Part shown: positions 1 through 5,510 of the stretch, piece after piece
How the letters are laid out: the number at the start of each line of letters is the position of its first letter
How positions within the stretch are numbered: position 1 is the first letter of the stretch
Assembly (NCBI GenBank): GCA_934427095.1
Contig: CAKRYM010000095.1
Location: 1-6,180, forward strand
Direction of reading: 5' to 3'
Length of the DNA: 6,180 nucleotides
DNA from: an uncultured Bacillota bacterium
GTDB lineage: Bacteria > Bacillota > Dehalobacteriia > UBA4068
Translations under genes and position numbers: made by a program
The notes under the pieces: model-generated
The model's database searches: none
The model's input: the letters and a program-made list of their open reading frames with translations, nothing else
Told to the model about the DNA's origin: nothing

Positions 1-26
1 GAGCAATCCAACGCGAGGTATCATCC

Positions 27-1517
27 ATGACCACATCCACTGAACCAATTCTTCCCAAACAAGGCTTTGACCCCAAGCTTTATATGGAGCTGCAAGCCAA
101 ATACATCTTAGAACGCATCAAACGCTTTGACAACAAGCTGTATCTGGAATTTGGCGGCAAGCTGTTTGATGATTTCCACGCCGCTCGCGTCCTGCCTGGC
201 TTTGAGGCGGACGCCAAGATCAAGCTGCTGATGGAATTAAAGGACGTGACGGAAATTATTTTCGCCATCTCCGCCCCGGCCATTGAAAGCAACAAAGTCC
301 GGGCTGACATCGGTATTACTTATGATATGGACGTGCTTAGGCTGATCCAGAATATTTCTAGGCTGGGCTTAAGCATCAATTCCGTGGTAATCACCCAGTT
401 TAGCGACCAGCCTTCGGCGGTATTGTTCCGCAATAAGCTGGAAAGCCGGGGCATTCGCACCTATCTTCATCGTCTGACCAAAGGCTATCCCACGGACGTG
501 GAAAATATTCTTTCTGATGAAGGTTACGGGGCTAACCCCTATATCGAAACCAGCAAACCTTTGGTGGTGGTGACGGCGCCGGGGCCAGGCTCCGGTAAAT
601 TGGCTACCTGCCTTTCTCAGATTTACCATGAGCAAAAACGGGGTATCTCCGCTGGTTACGCCAAATTTGAAACCTTCCCCATTTGGAATCTCCCCCTAAA
701 GCACCCGGTGAACCTGGCTTATGAAGCAGCCACTGCGGATTTGGGGGACGTCAATAGCATTGACCCTTATCACCTGGATTGTTATGGACAAATTACCGTG
801 AACTATAACCGCGATATCGAAGCCTTCCCCATTGTGAAAACGGTCCTTGACCGGGTGCTGGGGAAATCCATTTACAACTCCCCCACGGACATGGGCGTCA
901 ACATGGCAGGCAAAGCCATCATTGACGACGAAGTGGTACGGGAAGCAGCCAGCCAGGAAATCCTGCGGCGCTTCTTCAAAGCCAGCTGCGATGCAAAACA
1001 GGGATTAATCAGTACCGATATTCCCAAACGGATTGAAGTCATTATGCAGCAATTGGGCTTAAGAGAAGAAAACCGCCCGGTGATTGCCATTGCCCGCAAA
1101 AAGGCAGAACAACGGGGCGTAGCGGCCATGGCCTTCCAGCTTCCCAATGGGAAAACTTCTACCGGCAGAGACAGCGACTTAATGAGCGTAGCGGCCAGCG
1201 GCGTCATTAACGCCATCAAAAACCTGGCGGGGATTAATGATAAGCTGTTGCTCCTCTCCCAGGTGGTTTTAGATCCCATTATCGCCATGAAACATGACGT
1301 CTTGGGCGCAGCTAATGCGGCGTTGACCTTGAACGAGGTGTTGATCGCCCTTTCTCTTTGCGCAGCCACCAATCCTACGGTGGCCTTAGCCATGAGCCAT
1401 CTTTCCGGCTTAAGGGGAAGCGAAGCCCATTGTACCGTGATGCTCTCTCCGGATGATGAAAAAGCATTGCGCCGTTTAGGGGTAAATATTACCTGCGACC
1501 CGGCTTATGATAATTAA
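27..1517 (+). CDS. DUF1846 family protein (uncharacterised, P-loop-like motif)
   Basis: The 496-residue product matches what I recall of the DUF1846 family, soluble proteins of roughly 500 residues found in many Firmicutes and Actinobacteria with structures but no firmly assigned function. The N-terminus (about residues 14-60) has the family opening, with FDPKLYMELQAKYILERI and EFGGKLFDDFHAARVLPGF. A glycine-rich APGPGSGK at 184-191 resembles a nucleotide-binding P-loop and is followed by a segment rich in conserved aromatic and proline residues (about 211-235). No signal peptide or membrane segment is visible, so it should be cytosolic. The ATG is preceded by GAGG at 15-18 with an 8-base spacer, and the family's N-terminal motif begins soon after, which supports this start. 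Its promoter lies outside the window. The stop is 3 bases before ybaK, so the two are probably co-transcribed. Family assignment is confident; any ATPase or other activity is inference. Confidence 0.9.
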   Translation: MTTSTEPILPKQGFDPKLYMELQAKYILERIKRFDNKLYLEFGGKLFDDFHAARVLPGFEADAKIKLLMELKDVTEIIFAISAPAIESNKVRADIGITYDMDVLRLIQNISRLGLSINSVVITQFSDQPSAVLFRNKLESRGIRTYLHRLTKGYPTDVENILSDEGYGANPYIETSKPLVVVTAPGPGSGKLATCLSQIYHEQKRGISAGYAKFETFPIWNLPLKHPVNLAYEAATADLGDVNSIDPYHLDCYGQITVNYNRDIEAFPIVKTVLDRVLGKSIYNSPTDMGVNMAGKAIIDDEVVREAASQEILRRFFKASCDAKQGLISTDIPKRIEVIMQQLGLREENRPVIAIARKKAEQRGVAAMAFQLPNGKTSTGRDSDLMSVAASGVINAIKNLAGINDKLLLLSQVVLDPIIAMKHDVLGAANAALTLNEVLIALSLCAATNPTVALAMSHLSGLRGSEAHCTVMLSPDDEKALRRLGVNITCDPAYDN

Positions 1518-1520
1518 CCC

Positions 1521-2024
1521 ATGAGTAAAGAAAACAAAAGCAAAGAAAATAAAACCAATGTCATGCGTCTGTTGGACGCAGCCCATATTCCCTATACGGC
1601 CCATGAATACGAAAGCGCAGACGGCTTAATCGACGGGGTTTCCGTAGCGGGGAAAATCAACGCCCCAGTAGAAGCGGTGTTCAAAACCCTGGTCACCCAA
1701 AACCAAGCCGGGGAACATTTTGTGTTTATGCTGCCAGTGGCTGAGGAGCTGGATTTGAAAAAAGCAGCCAAAGCCTCGGGCTCTAAAAACATCGCCTTAA
1801 TCCCTTCCAAAGATTTGCTGAAGCTGACTGGCTATATTCACGGGGGTTGTTCCCCTGTGGGCATGAAAAAGCCCTTTCCCACCTTTTTGGAAGAAAGCGC
1901 CATCTTACAGGAAACCATTTACTTTTCCGCCGGGAAAATCGGCGCCCAGGTGCAATGCGCCCCAGACGCGTTGTTGGACTATATTCATGGGCAATATGCC
2001 GATCTTTGCAAGAAAAATAATTAG
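1521..2024 (+). CDS. ybaK: Cys-tRNA(Pro) deacylase, YbaK/EbsC family
   Basis: A 167-residue single-domain protein of the YbaK/ProX editing superfamily. Characterised members hydrolyse Cys-tRNA(Pro) produced when prolyl-tRNA synthetase mischarges tRNA with cysteine; they act in trans in the cytosol. Visible hallmarks are VFKTLVTQ (residues 53-60), whose Lys55 is the expected counterpart of the conserved catalytic-site lysine, the FVFMLPVAEELDLKKAA core (67-83), and the glycine-rich loop GYIHGGCSPVGMKK (104-117). Length is normal for the family. The start at 1521 follows the upstream stop by 3 bases with no clear Shine-Dalgarno site, so translation is probably coupled to the DUF1846 gene. An alternative ATG at 1563 would remove a lysine-rich repeat and still leave the family core intact. 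No convincing terminator follows; the AT-only dyad over the stop codon has no T tract. Confidence 0.93.
   Translation: MSKENKSKENKTNVMRLLDAAHIPYTAHEYESADGLIDGVSVAGKINAPVEAVFKTLVTQNQAGEHFVFMLPVAEELDLKKAAKASGSKNIALIPSKDLLKLTGYIHGGCSPVGMKKPFPTFLEESAILQETIYFSAGKIGAQVQCAPDALLDYIHGQYADLCKKNN
1524..1553 (+). repeat. Short in-frame tandem repeat (2 x 15 bp) at the start of ybaK
   Basis: Bases 1524-1538 and 1539-1553 are consecutive 15-base copies that both encode Ser-Lys-Glu-Asn-Lys. They differ at only two synonymous third positions (AGT/AGC and AAC/AAT). The result is a charged N-terminal extension, SKENKSKENK, ahead of the conserved domain. This is a minor slippage or duplication product and is unlikely to affect the enzyme core. 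Confidence 0.75.
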
Positions 2025-2043
2025 GAATTATTCCCCACTAGCT

Positions 2044-2072
2044 TTGACTTTCTAAAAAAGACATGTTATCAT
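2044..2072 (+). promoter_or_regulatory. Strong sigma-A promoter for the rubrerythrin gene
   Basis: TTGACT at 2044-2049 (5 of 6 to the -35 consensus) is separated by 17 bases from TATCAT at 2067-2072 (5 of 6 to the -10 consensus). TG at 2064-2065 forms an extended -10. Transcription should start near 2079-2080, giving a leader of about 58 bases before the ATG at 2138. The promoter sits 20 bases after the ybaK stop and indicates that rubrerythrin is expressed separately from the upstream pair. Confidence 0.85.
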
Positions 2073-2083
2073 ACGCTTGTACA

Positions 2084-2099
2084 GGAAATTCCGATTTCC
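2084..2099 (+). promoter_or_regulatory. Inverted repeat just after the predicted rubrerythrin transcription start
   Basis: GGAAAT (2084-2089) and ATTTCC (2094-2099) are perfect reverse complements around a 4-base TCCG centre. The element lies about +5 to +20 from the inferred start site, a position where a repressor could block transcription; alternatively it forms a small hairpin at the 5' end of the mRNA. It does not match the PerR box I know (TTATAATnATTATAA). A 6-base arm can occur by chance, so this is only a candidate. Confidence 0.35.
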
Positions 2100-2137
2100 A
2101 AAAAGAATACGCCAAGGAAAAGAAAGGGGTCATGCAC

Positions 2138-2674
2138 ATGGAATTAAAAGGGTCTAGAACGGAAGCGAACCTGTTAGCGGCCTTTGCCGGAGAATCCCAG
2201 GCACGGAACAAATACACTTACTACGCCTCCAAAGCCAAGAAAGAGGGCTACGAACAAATCAGCGCAATCTTCACGGAAACCGCAAATAATGAGAAAGAAC
2301 ATGCCAAAATTTGGTTTAAGCTCCTCCATGGCGGTATGCCCGACACCGCAGAAAACCTGAAAGACGCCGCTGCCGGTGAAAATTACGAATGGACGGAAAT
2401 GTACGCGGAATTTGCCAAAGTCGCCAAAGAAGAGGGCTTCGACAAAATCGCTTTCCTCTTTGAACAAGTAGGCAAAATCGAAAAAGAGCATGAAGAACGC
2501 TACAAAGCTCTGCTGGAACGGGTGGAAAACAATACCGTCTTCCTGCGTCCCGGCGAAACCATTTGGGTATGTGGCAATTGCGGCCATATCCATATTGGCG
2601 AAAAGGCGCCGGAAATTTGCCCGGTTTGCGATCATCCCCAGGCTTATTTCGCGCCCCAGTGCAAAAATTATTAA
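2138..2674 (+). CDS. rbr: Rubrerythrin
   Basis: A 178-residue rubrerythrin, the diiron peroxidase that reduces hydrogen peroxide to water in the cytosol of anaerobes, using electrons passed through its rubredoxin domain. The four-helix diiron domain (about 1-135) contains AGESQARN (17-24) with Glu19, ETANNEKEHA (47-56) with Glu52 and His55, GENYE (80-84) with Glu81 and Glu84, and IEKEHEERY (114-122) with Glu115 and His118. All expected iron ligands are therefore present. The C-terminal rubredoxin-like domain has CGNC (145-148) and CPVC (161-164) for a single FeS4 iron. I chose the ATG at 2138 because the purine-rich GAAAGGGG (2122-2129) lies 8 bases upstream and because the family begins with the MELKGSRTEANLL style. 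The in-frame ATG at 2063 lies inside the promoter, and the ATG at 2132 is too close to the ribosome site. It has its own promoter and a terminator, so it is probably monocistronic and stress-inducible. Confidence 0.97.
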   Translation: MELKGSRTEANLLAAFAGESQARNKYTYYASKAKKEGYEQISAIFTETANNEKEHAKIWFKLLHGGMPDTAENLKDAAAGENYEWTEMYAEFAKVAKEEGFDKIAFLFEQVGKIEKEHEERYKALLERVENNTVFLRPGETIWVCGNCGHIHIGEKAPEICPVCDHPQAYFAPQCKNY

Positions 2675-2696
2675 GGATAACCCCTCCGCTTTCTTC

Positions 2697-2729
2697 AGCC
2701 ACAGAAGCTTTTCTGTGGCTGTTTCTTTT
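2697..2729 (+). terminator. Rho-independent terminator after rubrerythrin
   Basis: AGCCACAGAA (2697-2706) pairs perfectly with TTCTGTGGCT (2711-2720) around a GCTT loop, giving a 10-bp stem. It is followed by the T-rich GTTTCTTTT (2721-2729). It lies 22 bases after the rubrerythrin stop codon and separates that transcript from the thiN unit. Confidence 0.92.
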
Positions 2730-2791
2730 CCCTCTACTCTATGCCAATCGGTTTTTGCTTCCGCTTTTCTCTGGTAATTTGCACAAAAATA

Positions 2792-2800
2792 TGCTATGCT
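2792..2800 (+). promoter_or_regulatory. Probable extended -10 promoter for the thiN unit
   Basis: TGCTATGCT at 2792-2800 reads as an extended -10 element (TG, one base, TATGCT with 4 of 6 matches). The -35 region at normal spacing (around 2772-2777, TGGTAA) is poor. Placement between a strong terminator and a gene with a good ribosome site makes some promoter here likely. A second, overlapping TATGCT at 2790-2795 is an alternative. No TPP riboswitch is seen in the short leader. Confidence 0.5.
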
Positions 2801-2840
2801 AGGCCAAAGTGGCAAATGCTGTACAAAAAAGGAGTTGCCT

Positions 2841-4070
2841 ATGATTTCTTTTCCCCACCTTGCTCCAGGCTTTTCCTTGGGGCTGGTCTTAGCCGGAGAT
2901 CCCCCCAAAGGTCTGGCCCAAAAGGTATTAACCGCTTTGCATGCAGAAGGCAAGCCCTGTTTCGCTGCGGATGGCGGAAATGATCATTTACTGGCCTTAG
3001 GGATCAGGCCCAAGCTGATTCTGGGGGATGGCGATAGCTTAACCCAGGATGATCCTACCATTCAGCGGGTATGCTATCCCAGAGAAAAAGATTTTACCGA
3101 CGGCGCCGCGGCCATGGCCTATGCCCTGGAACATTGTACCCAAAGTATTGCGGTGTGCGGAGTGGCAGGCGGCAGAACGGATATGTTTTTATCCAATTTT
3201 CTCCTGCCCCTGAGCCTAAAGGGGGATATTCAGCGGCTGCAACTCTTCACTGACCATACGGAAGCTGCCTATTGTCAAAGCCGTTGTCTGATTCAAGGGC
3301 AAAAAGGGGACGTGGTCAGCTTAATTCCCTTAACCCCAAGGGTAGAAGGAATCTCCCTTACGGGGCTAGAATATCCCCTAGAACGAGAAAGGGCGAATTT
3401 TGCCGACAGCCGATTCATCAGCAATGTGTTGCAACAAGAAGAAGCCAGCGTAGAGGTGGAACAGGGGACCTTACTGGTCTTACACCGTATTGCTAACCCG
3501 CCTAAAGGAAGGATAACCATGGATAAAATTACGTCTTTTTTGAACGAACATGAAAACGATCTTTGGGAAAAATGCTTTCCCTATTGTTATCAGGCGGGAC
3601 AAACAGAAGGGACCTATGCCATCCGCAACATGGAGAATTTGCTCCTGGGCGTGGAATTAGGGGAAGGCTTAACCCGCTTACGCCGCCGAGCAGAGCTAAG
3701 GGTGGATTTGGCCTTGGCTGCTTTATGGCCGGAAATACAAGCAAGTTTTCCCATTAACGGCTTCCCTCACCGTTTGGCCGCCTGCACTGATGTTCTGCGG
3801 GAGCTGGACTTTGGTAACAAAGGCCCGGATGAAACCCGCGAGCTGGCCAAGGAATTAGCCAGCGCTTTGGATGATTTGGAAGCAACCTTAGAGGTTTTGG
3901 CTGCAAAAGTGCCAAAGGGCAAGGGTCCGGCAGAAGCAACTCCGAAAGAGCTGGAGCCGATATTATCGCCCGACTTTCCCTTTTATCCAATCGTAGAGGA
4001 ACAACCGCTTCCCCTTGTGTCTGAGCCAGACCAGAAAATAAAACCCAACGAGAACGAGCATGAAAAATAA
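2841..4070 (+). CDS. thiN: Thiamine pyrophosphokinase with unrecognised C-terminal extension
   Basis: A 409-residue product, almost twice the usual ~210-230 residues of thiamine pyrophosphokinase, which transfers pyrophosphate from ATP to thiamine to give thiamine diphosphate. The N-terminal catalytic domain has AADGG (42-46), GDGDS (62-66), DFTD (84-87) and GGRTD (110-114). The thiamine-binding part has GDVVSLIPL (156-164), GLEYPL (175-180), SN (194-195) and GTLLVL (209-214), so the kinase is complete by about residue 216. Family members usually have His after GGRxD; here it is Met115. Residues 227-409 are not recognised: a mostly helical, charged segment (about 227-357), then a Pro/Glu-rich, probably disordered tail. 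AAGGAG at 2829-2834, 6 bases before the ATG, decides the start over the in-frame ATG at 2796, which lies in the promoter. The last 11 bases overlap the radical SAM gene. The frame is open throughout, but a second start at 3519 may make the C-terminal part separately. Confidence 0.85.
   Translation: MISFPHLAPGFSLGLVLAGDPPKGLAQKVLTALHAEGKPCFAADGGNDHLLALGIRPKLILGDGDSLTQDDPTIQRVCYPREKDFTDGAAAMAYALEHCTQSIAVCGVAGGRTDMFLSNFLLPLSLKGDIQRLQLFTDHTEAAYCQSRCLIQGQKGDVVSLIPLTPRVEGISLTGLEYPLERERANFADSRFISNVLQQEEASVEVEQGTLLVLHRIANPPKGRITMDKITSFLNEHENDLWEKCFPYCYQAGQTEGTYAIRNMENLLLGVELGEGLTRLRRRAELRVDLALAALWPEIQASFPINGFPHRLAACTDVLRELDFGNKGPDETRELAKELASALDDLEATLEVLAAKVPKGKGPAEATPKELEPILSPDFPFYPIVEEQPLPLVSEPDQKIKPNENEHEK
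3504..3521 (+). promoter_or_regulatory. Internal ribosome binding site and ATG at the ThiN domain junction
   Basis: AAAGGAAGG at 3504-3512 is followed 6 bases later by ATG at 3519-3521, in frame with the kinase. It sits about 10 residues after the end of the recognisable kinase domain. An independent product from here would have 183 residues (3519-4070, beginning MDKITSFLNEHEN). The site looks like the start of a formerly or still separate gene. Whether it is used, in addition to read-through from 2841, cannot be told from sequence alone. Confidence 0.6.
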
Positions 4071-5445
4071 AGTACTCCTGGCTGCGGTCAACAGCCAATA
4101 TCTCCACAGTTGCCCGGCCCTTTACGCCCTGCGCCGGGTTGCGGAAGCACAGGGCTTAGGCCATATGCTTTGCACAAAGGATTTTTCCATTAATATGCCC
4201 ATGCTCCGGGTGATTGAAGACATTCTTACGGAACAGCCCACGGTTTTGGCGTTTTCCTGCTACATCTGGAACATGGATTATCTCCGCCTGCTCATTGAGG
4301 ATTTGCACCAAATCCTGCCGGACGTCCCCTGCTATTTGGGCGGGCCGGAAGCCACCATGCAGGCGGAGCTTCTTTTACGGGAATTGCCCATTGCCGGAGT
4401 ATTCCTAGGGGAAGGGGAAATTTCTTTCCCGGCTTTCCTTGCCGCCTTAGAAAAGGGGGAGGATTTGGCCCAAGTCCCCGGTTTGCTGCGGCAAGGGGGA
4501 GAAAAGCCCTTGCCTCTGCCCAGGACGGATTTAGCCCAAACTCCGTTTCTCTATACCCCAGCGGAGCTAAGGGAACTTTCCCAGCAACACAAAATCATCT
4601 ATTATGAAAGCAGCCGGGGCTGCCCCTTTGCCTGCTCTTTTTGCGCGTCAGCAGTAGAGCCTCTGCGGGAAAGGCCTTTGCCCCTGGTTTTTGCGGAGCT
4701 GAAGCAATTGGCCCAAGCGGGCGGGCAAATCAAATTCATTGACCGGACCTTTAATGCCAATGAACGGGCGGTACAAATTACCCAGAAGCTGCTGGACCTT
4801 TACCGGCCTGGCTTAAGCTGGCATTGCGAAATCAGCCCCTTTCATATCTCCCCTAAGCTGGCGGAGCTCTGGAAAAAAACGCCCAAGGACTATTTGGACC
4901 TGGAAATGGGGGTGCAAACCCTATACCCGAAAGCCTTACGGGCCATTGGCCGCCGGGGAGATTGGGACAAGGCAGAACCTCTGGTCAAGGAGCTAATCAG
5001 CCAGGGGAATCTGCATCTGCATTTGGATCTGATCGCCGGCCTACCAGAGGATACGCCAGAGGAATTCGCCAAATCCTTTCACCGCCTGCATCAGCTAAAC
5101 GCCGATTATTTACAGCTGGGTTTCTTAAAGGTATTACCCGGCTCCCCCTTGGCTGCAACAGCCAGGGAACAAGGGTTAATCTGGGAAAATCATCCACCCT
5201 ACCGCATTTTGGCTACGCCCAACATGAGCGCGGCCTGGCTTTTACAGCTTTTCCGGGCAGAGAGGATGTTCAATGCCCTTTACAATCGGGGAAAAGACGA
5301 ATTCCGCCAGCGGTTGATCGAGGCGGCGGAAAAGGCCCCTGGGGGCGCCTTAACCTTGTATCAGCAGGCAGCGGCTTTACATCCCGGCATACAAGGCTTA
5401 AGCCAACAGGAAAAGATCACCCTTGTCAACACCTTGTGTCAATGA
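4060..5445 (+). CDS. B12-binding-domain radical SAM protein (DUF4080-like)
   Basis: A 461-residue radical SAM protein of unknown substrate. Residues 1-135 look like a cobalamin-binding-type Rossmann domain, with NSQYLHSCPALYALR near the start, YLGGPEAT (92-99) and GVFLGEGEISF (113-123). The classical DxHxxG cobalamin histidine motif is not seen. The radical SAM core follows, with C188-x3-C192-x2-C195 (CPFACSFC) for the 4Fe-4S cluster that cleaves S-adenosylmethionine, then the EMGVQT (282-287) and DLIAGLPEDT (323-332) segments typical of this class. The C-terminal part (about 390-461, LFRAERMFNALYNRGKDEF) recalls DUF4080, but the whole protein is shorter than the ~550-600 residues I associate with that group. 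It begins inside the end of the thiN frame (11-base overlap) with only a weak GAG-type ribosome site, so it is probably translationally coupled. No membrane segment is apparent. Its stop codon forms part of the next promoter. Confidence 0.88.
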   Translation: MKNKVLLAAVNSQYLHSCPALYALRRVAEAQGLGHMLCTKDFSINMPMLRVIEDILTEQPTVLAFSCYIWNMDYLRLLIEDLHQILPDVPCYLGGPEATMQAELLLRELPIAGVFLGEGEISFPAFLAALEKGEDLAQVPGLLRQGGEKPLPLPRTDLAQTPFLYTPAELRELSQQHKIIYYESSRGCPFACSFCASAVEPLRERPLPLVFAELKQLAQAGGQIKFIDRTFNANERAVQITQKLLDLYRPGLSWHCEISPFHISPKLAELWKKTPKDYLDLEMGVQTLYPKALRAIGRRGDWDKAEPLVKELISQGNLHLHLDLIAGLPEDTPEEFAKSFHRLHQLNADYLQLGFLKVLPGSPLAATAREQGLIWENHPPYRILATPNMSAAWLLQLFRAERMFNALYNRGKDEFRQRLIEAAEKAPGGALTLYQQAAALHPGIQGLSQQEKITLVNTLCQ

Positions 5446-5451
5446 TATAAT
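5423..5451 (+). promoter_or_regulatory. Strong sigma-A promoter for yqhQ
   Basis: TTGTCA at 5423-5428 (5 of 6) is spaced 17 bases from a perfect TATAAT at 5446-5451, with TG at 5443-5444 giving an extended -10. Transcription should start near 5458, about 53 bases before the ATG at 5511. The promoter overlaps the 3' end of the radical SAM gene, whose TGA stop (5443-5445) supplies the extended -10 TG. No terminator separates the genes, so read-through is also likely. Confidence 0.85.
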
Positions 5452-5467
5452 GTATTGTTAAGAAAGG

Positions 5468-5493
5468 CCCAGCCTTAGATAAATCAGGCTGGG
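5468..5493 (+). other. Hairpin in the yqhQ leader
   Basis: CCCAGCCT (5468-5475) pairs with AGGCTGGG (5486-5493) as a GC-rich 8-bp stem with a 10-base loop. It begins about 10 bases after the predicted transcript start and ends 8 bases before the GGAG ribosome site. There is no T tract after it on the plus strand, so it is not a plus-strand terminator. It could stabilise the mRNA 5' end or end transcripts coming from upstream only weakly. On the minus strand it is followed by a poor CCTTTCTT. Confidence 0.6.
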
Positions 5494-5510
5494 AAAAATG
5501 CGGAGACCAT

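Noticed and set aside
872..1393. 173-residue minus-strand open frame inside the DUF1846 gene
   Set aside because: It lies wholly antisense to a well-supported conserved gene and shows no recognisable motif or ribosome site.
2016..2032. AATAATT-AGG-AATTATT dyad over the ybaK stop as a terminator
   Set aside because: The stem is seven A/T pairs only and is followed by CCCC rather than a T tract, so it should not terminate efficiently.
2063..2137. In-frame upstream extension of rubrerythrin starting at ATG 2063
   Set aside because: This ATG lies between the -35 and -10 boxes of the predicted promoter, so it would not be on that mRNA. The extension has no family similarity, and the ATG at 2138 has a well-spaced ribosome site.
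2796..2840. Upstream ATG 2796 for the thiN frame
   Set aside because: It overlaps the probable -10 element and has no ribosome site, whereas 2841 has AAGGAG six bases upstream and matches the start of the kinase domain.
2675..2840. TPP riboswitch upstream of thiN
   Set aside because: The leader from the predicted start to the ATG is about 35 bases, too short for a TPP aptamer, and the rest of the gap is occupied by the rubrerythrin terminator and promoter sequence.
2174..2953. 259-residue open frame on the minus strand
   Set aside because: It runs antisense through rubrerythrin, its terminator, the next promoter and the start of thiN. The translation is an uneven mix without recognisable domains, typical of a shadow frame.
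4962..5450. 162-residue plus-strand open frame inside the radical SAM gene
   Set aside because: It overlaps the conserved radical SAM coding sequence in another frame, with a composition typical of an out-of-frame reading.
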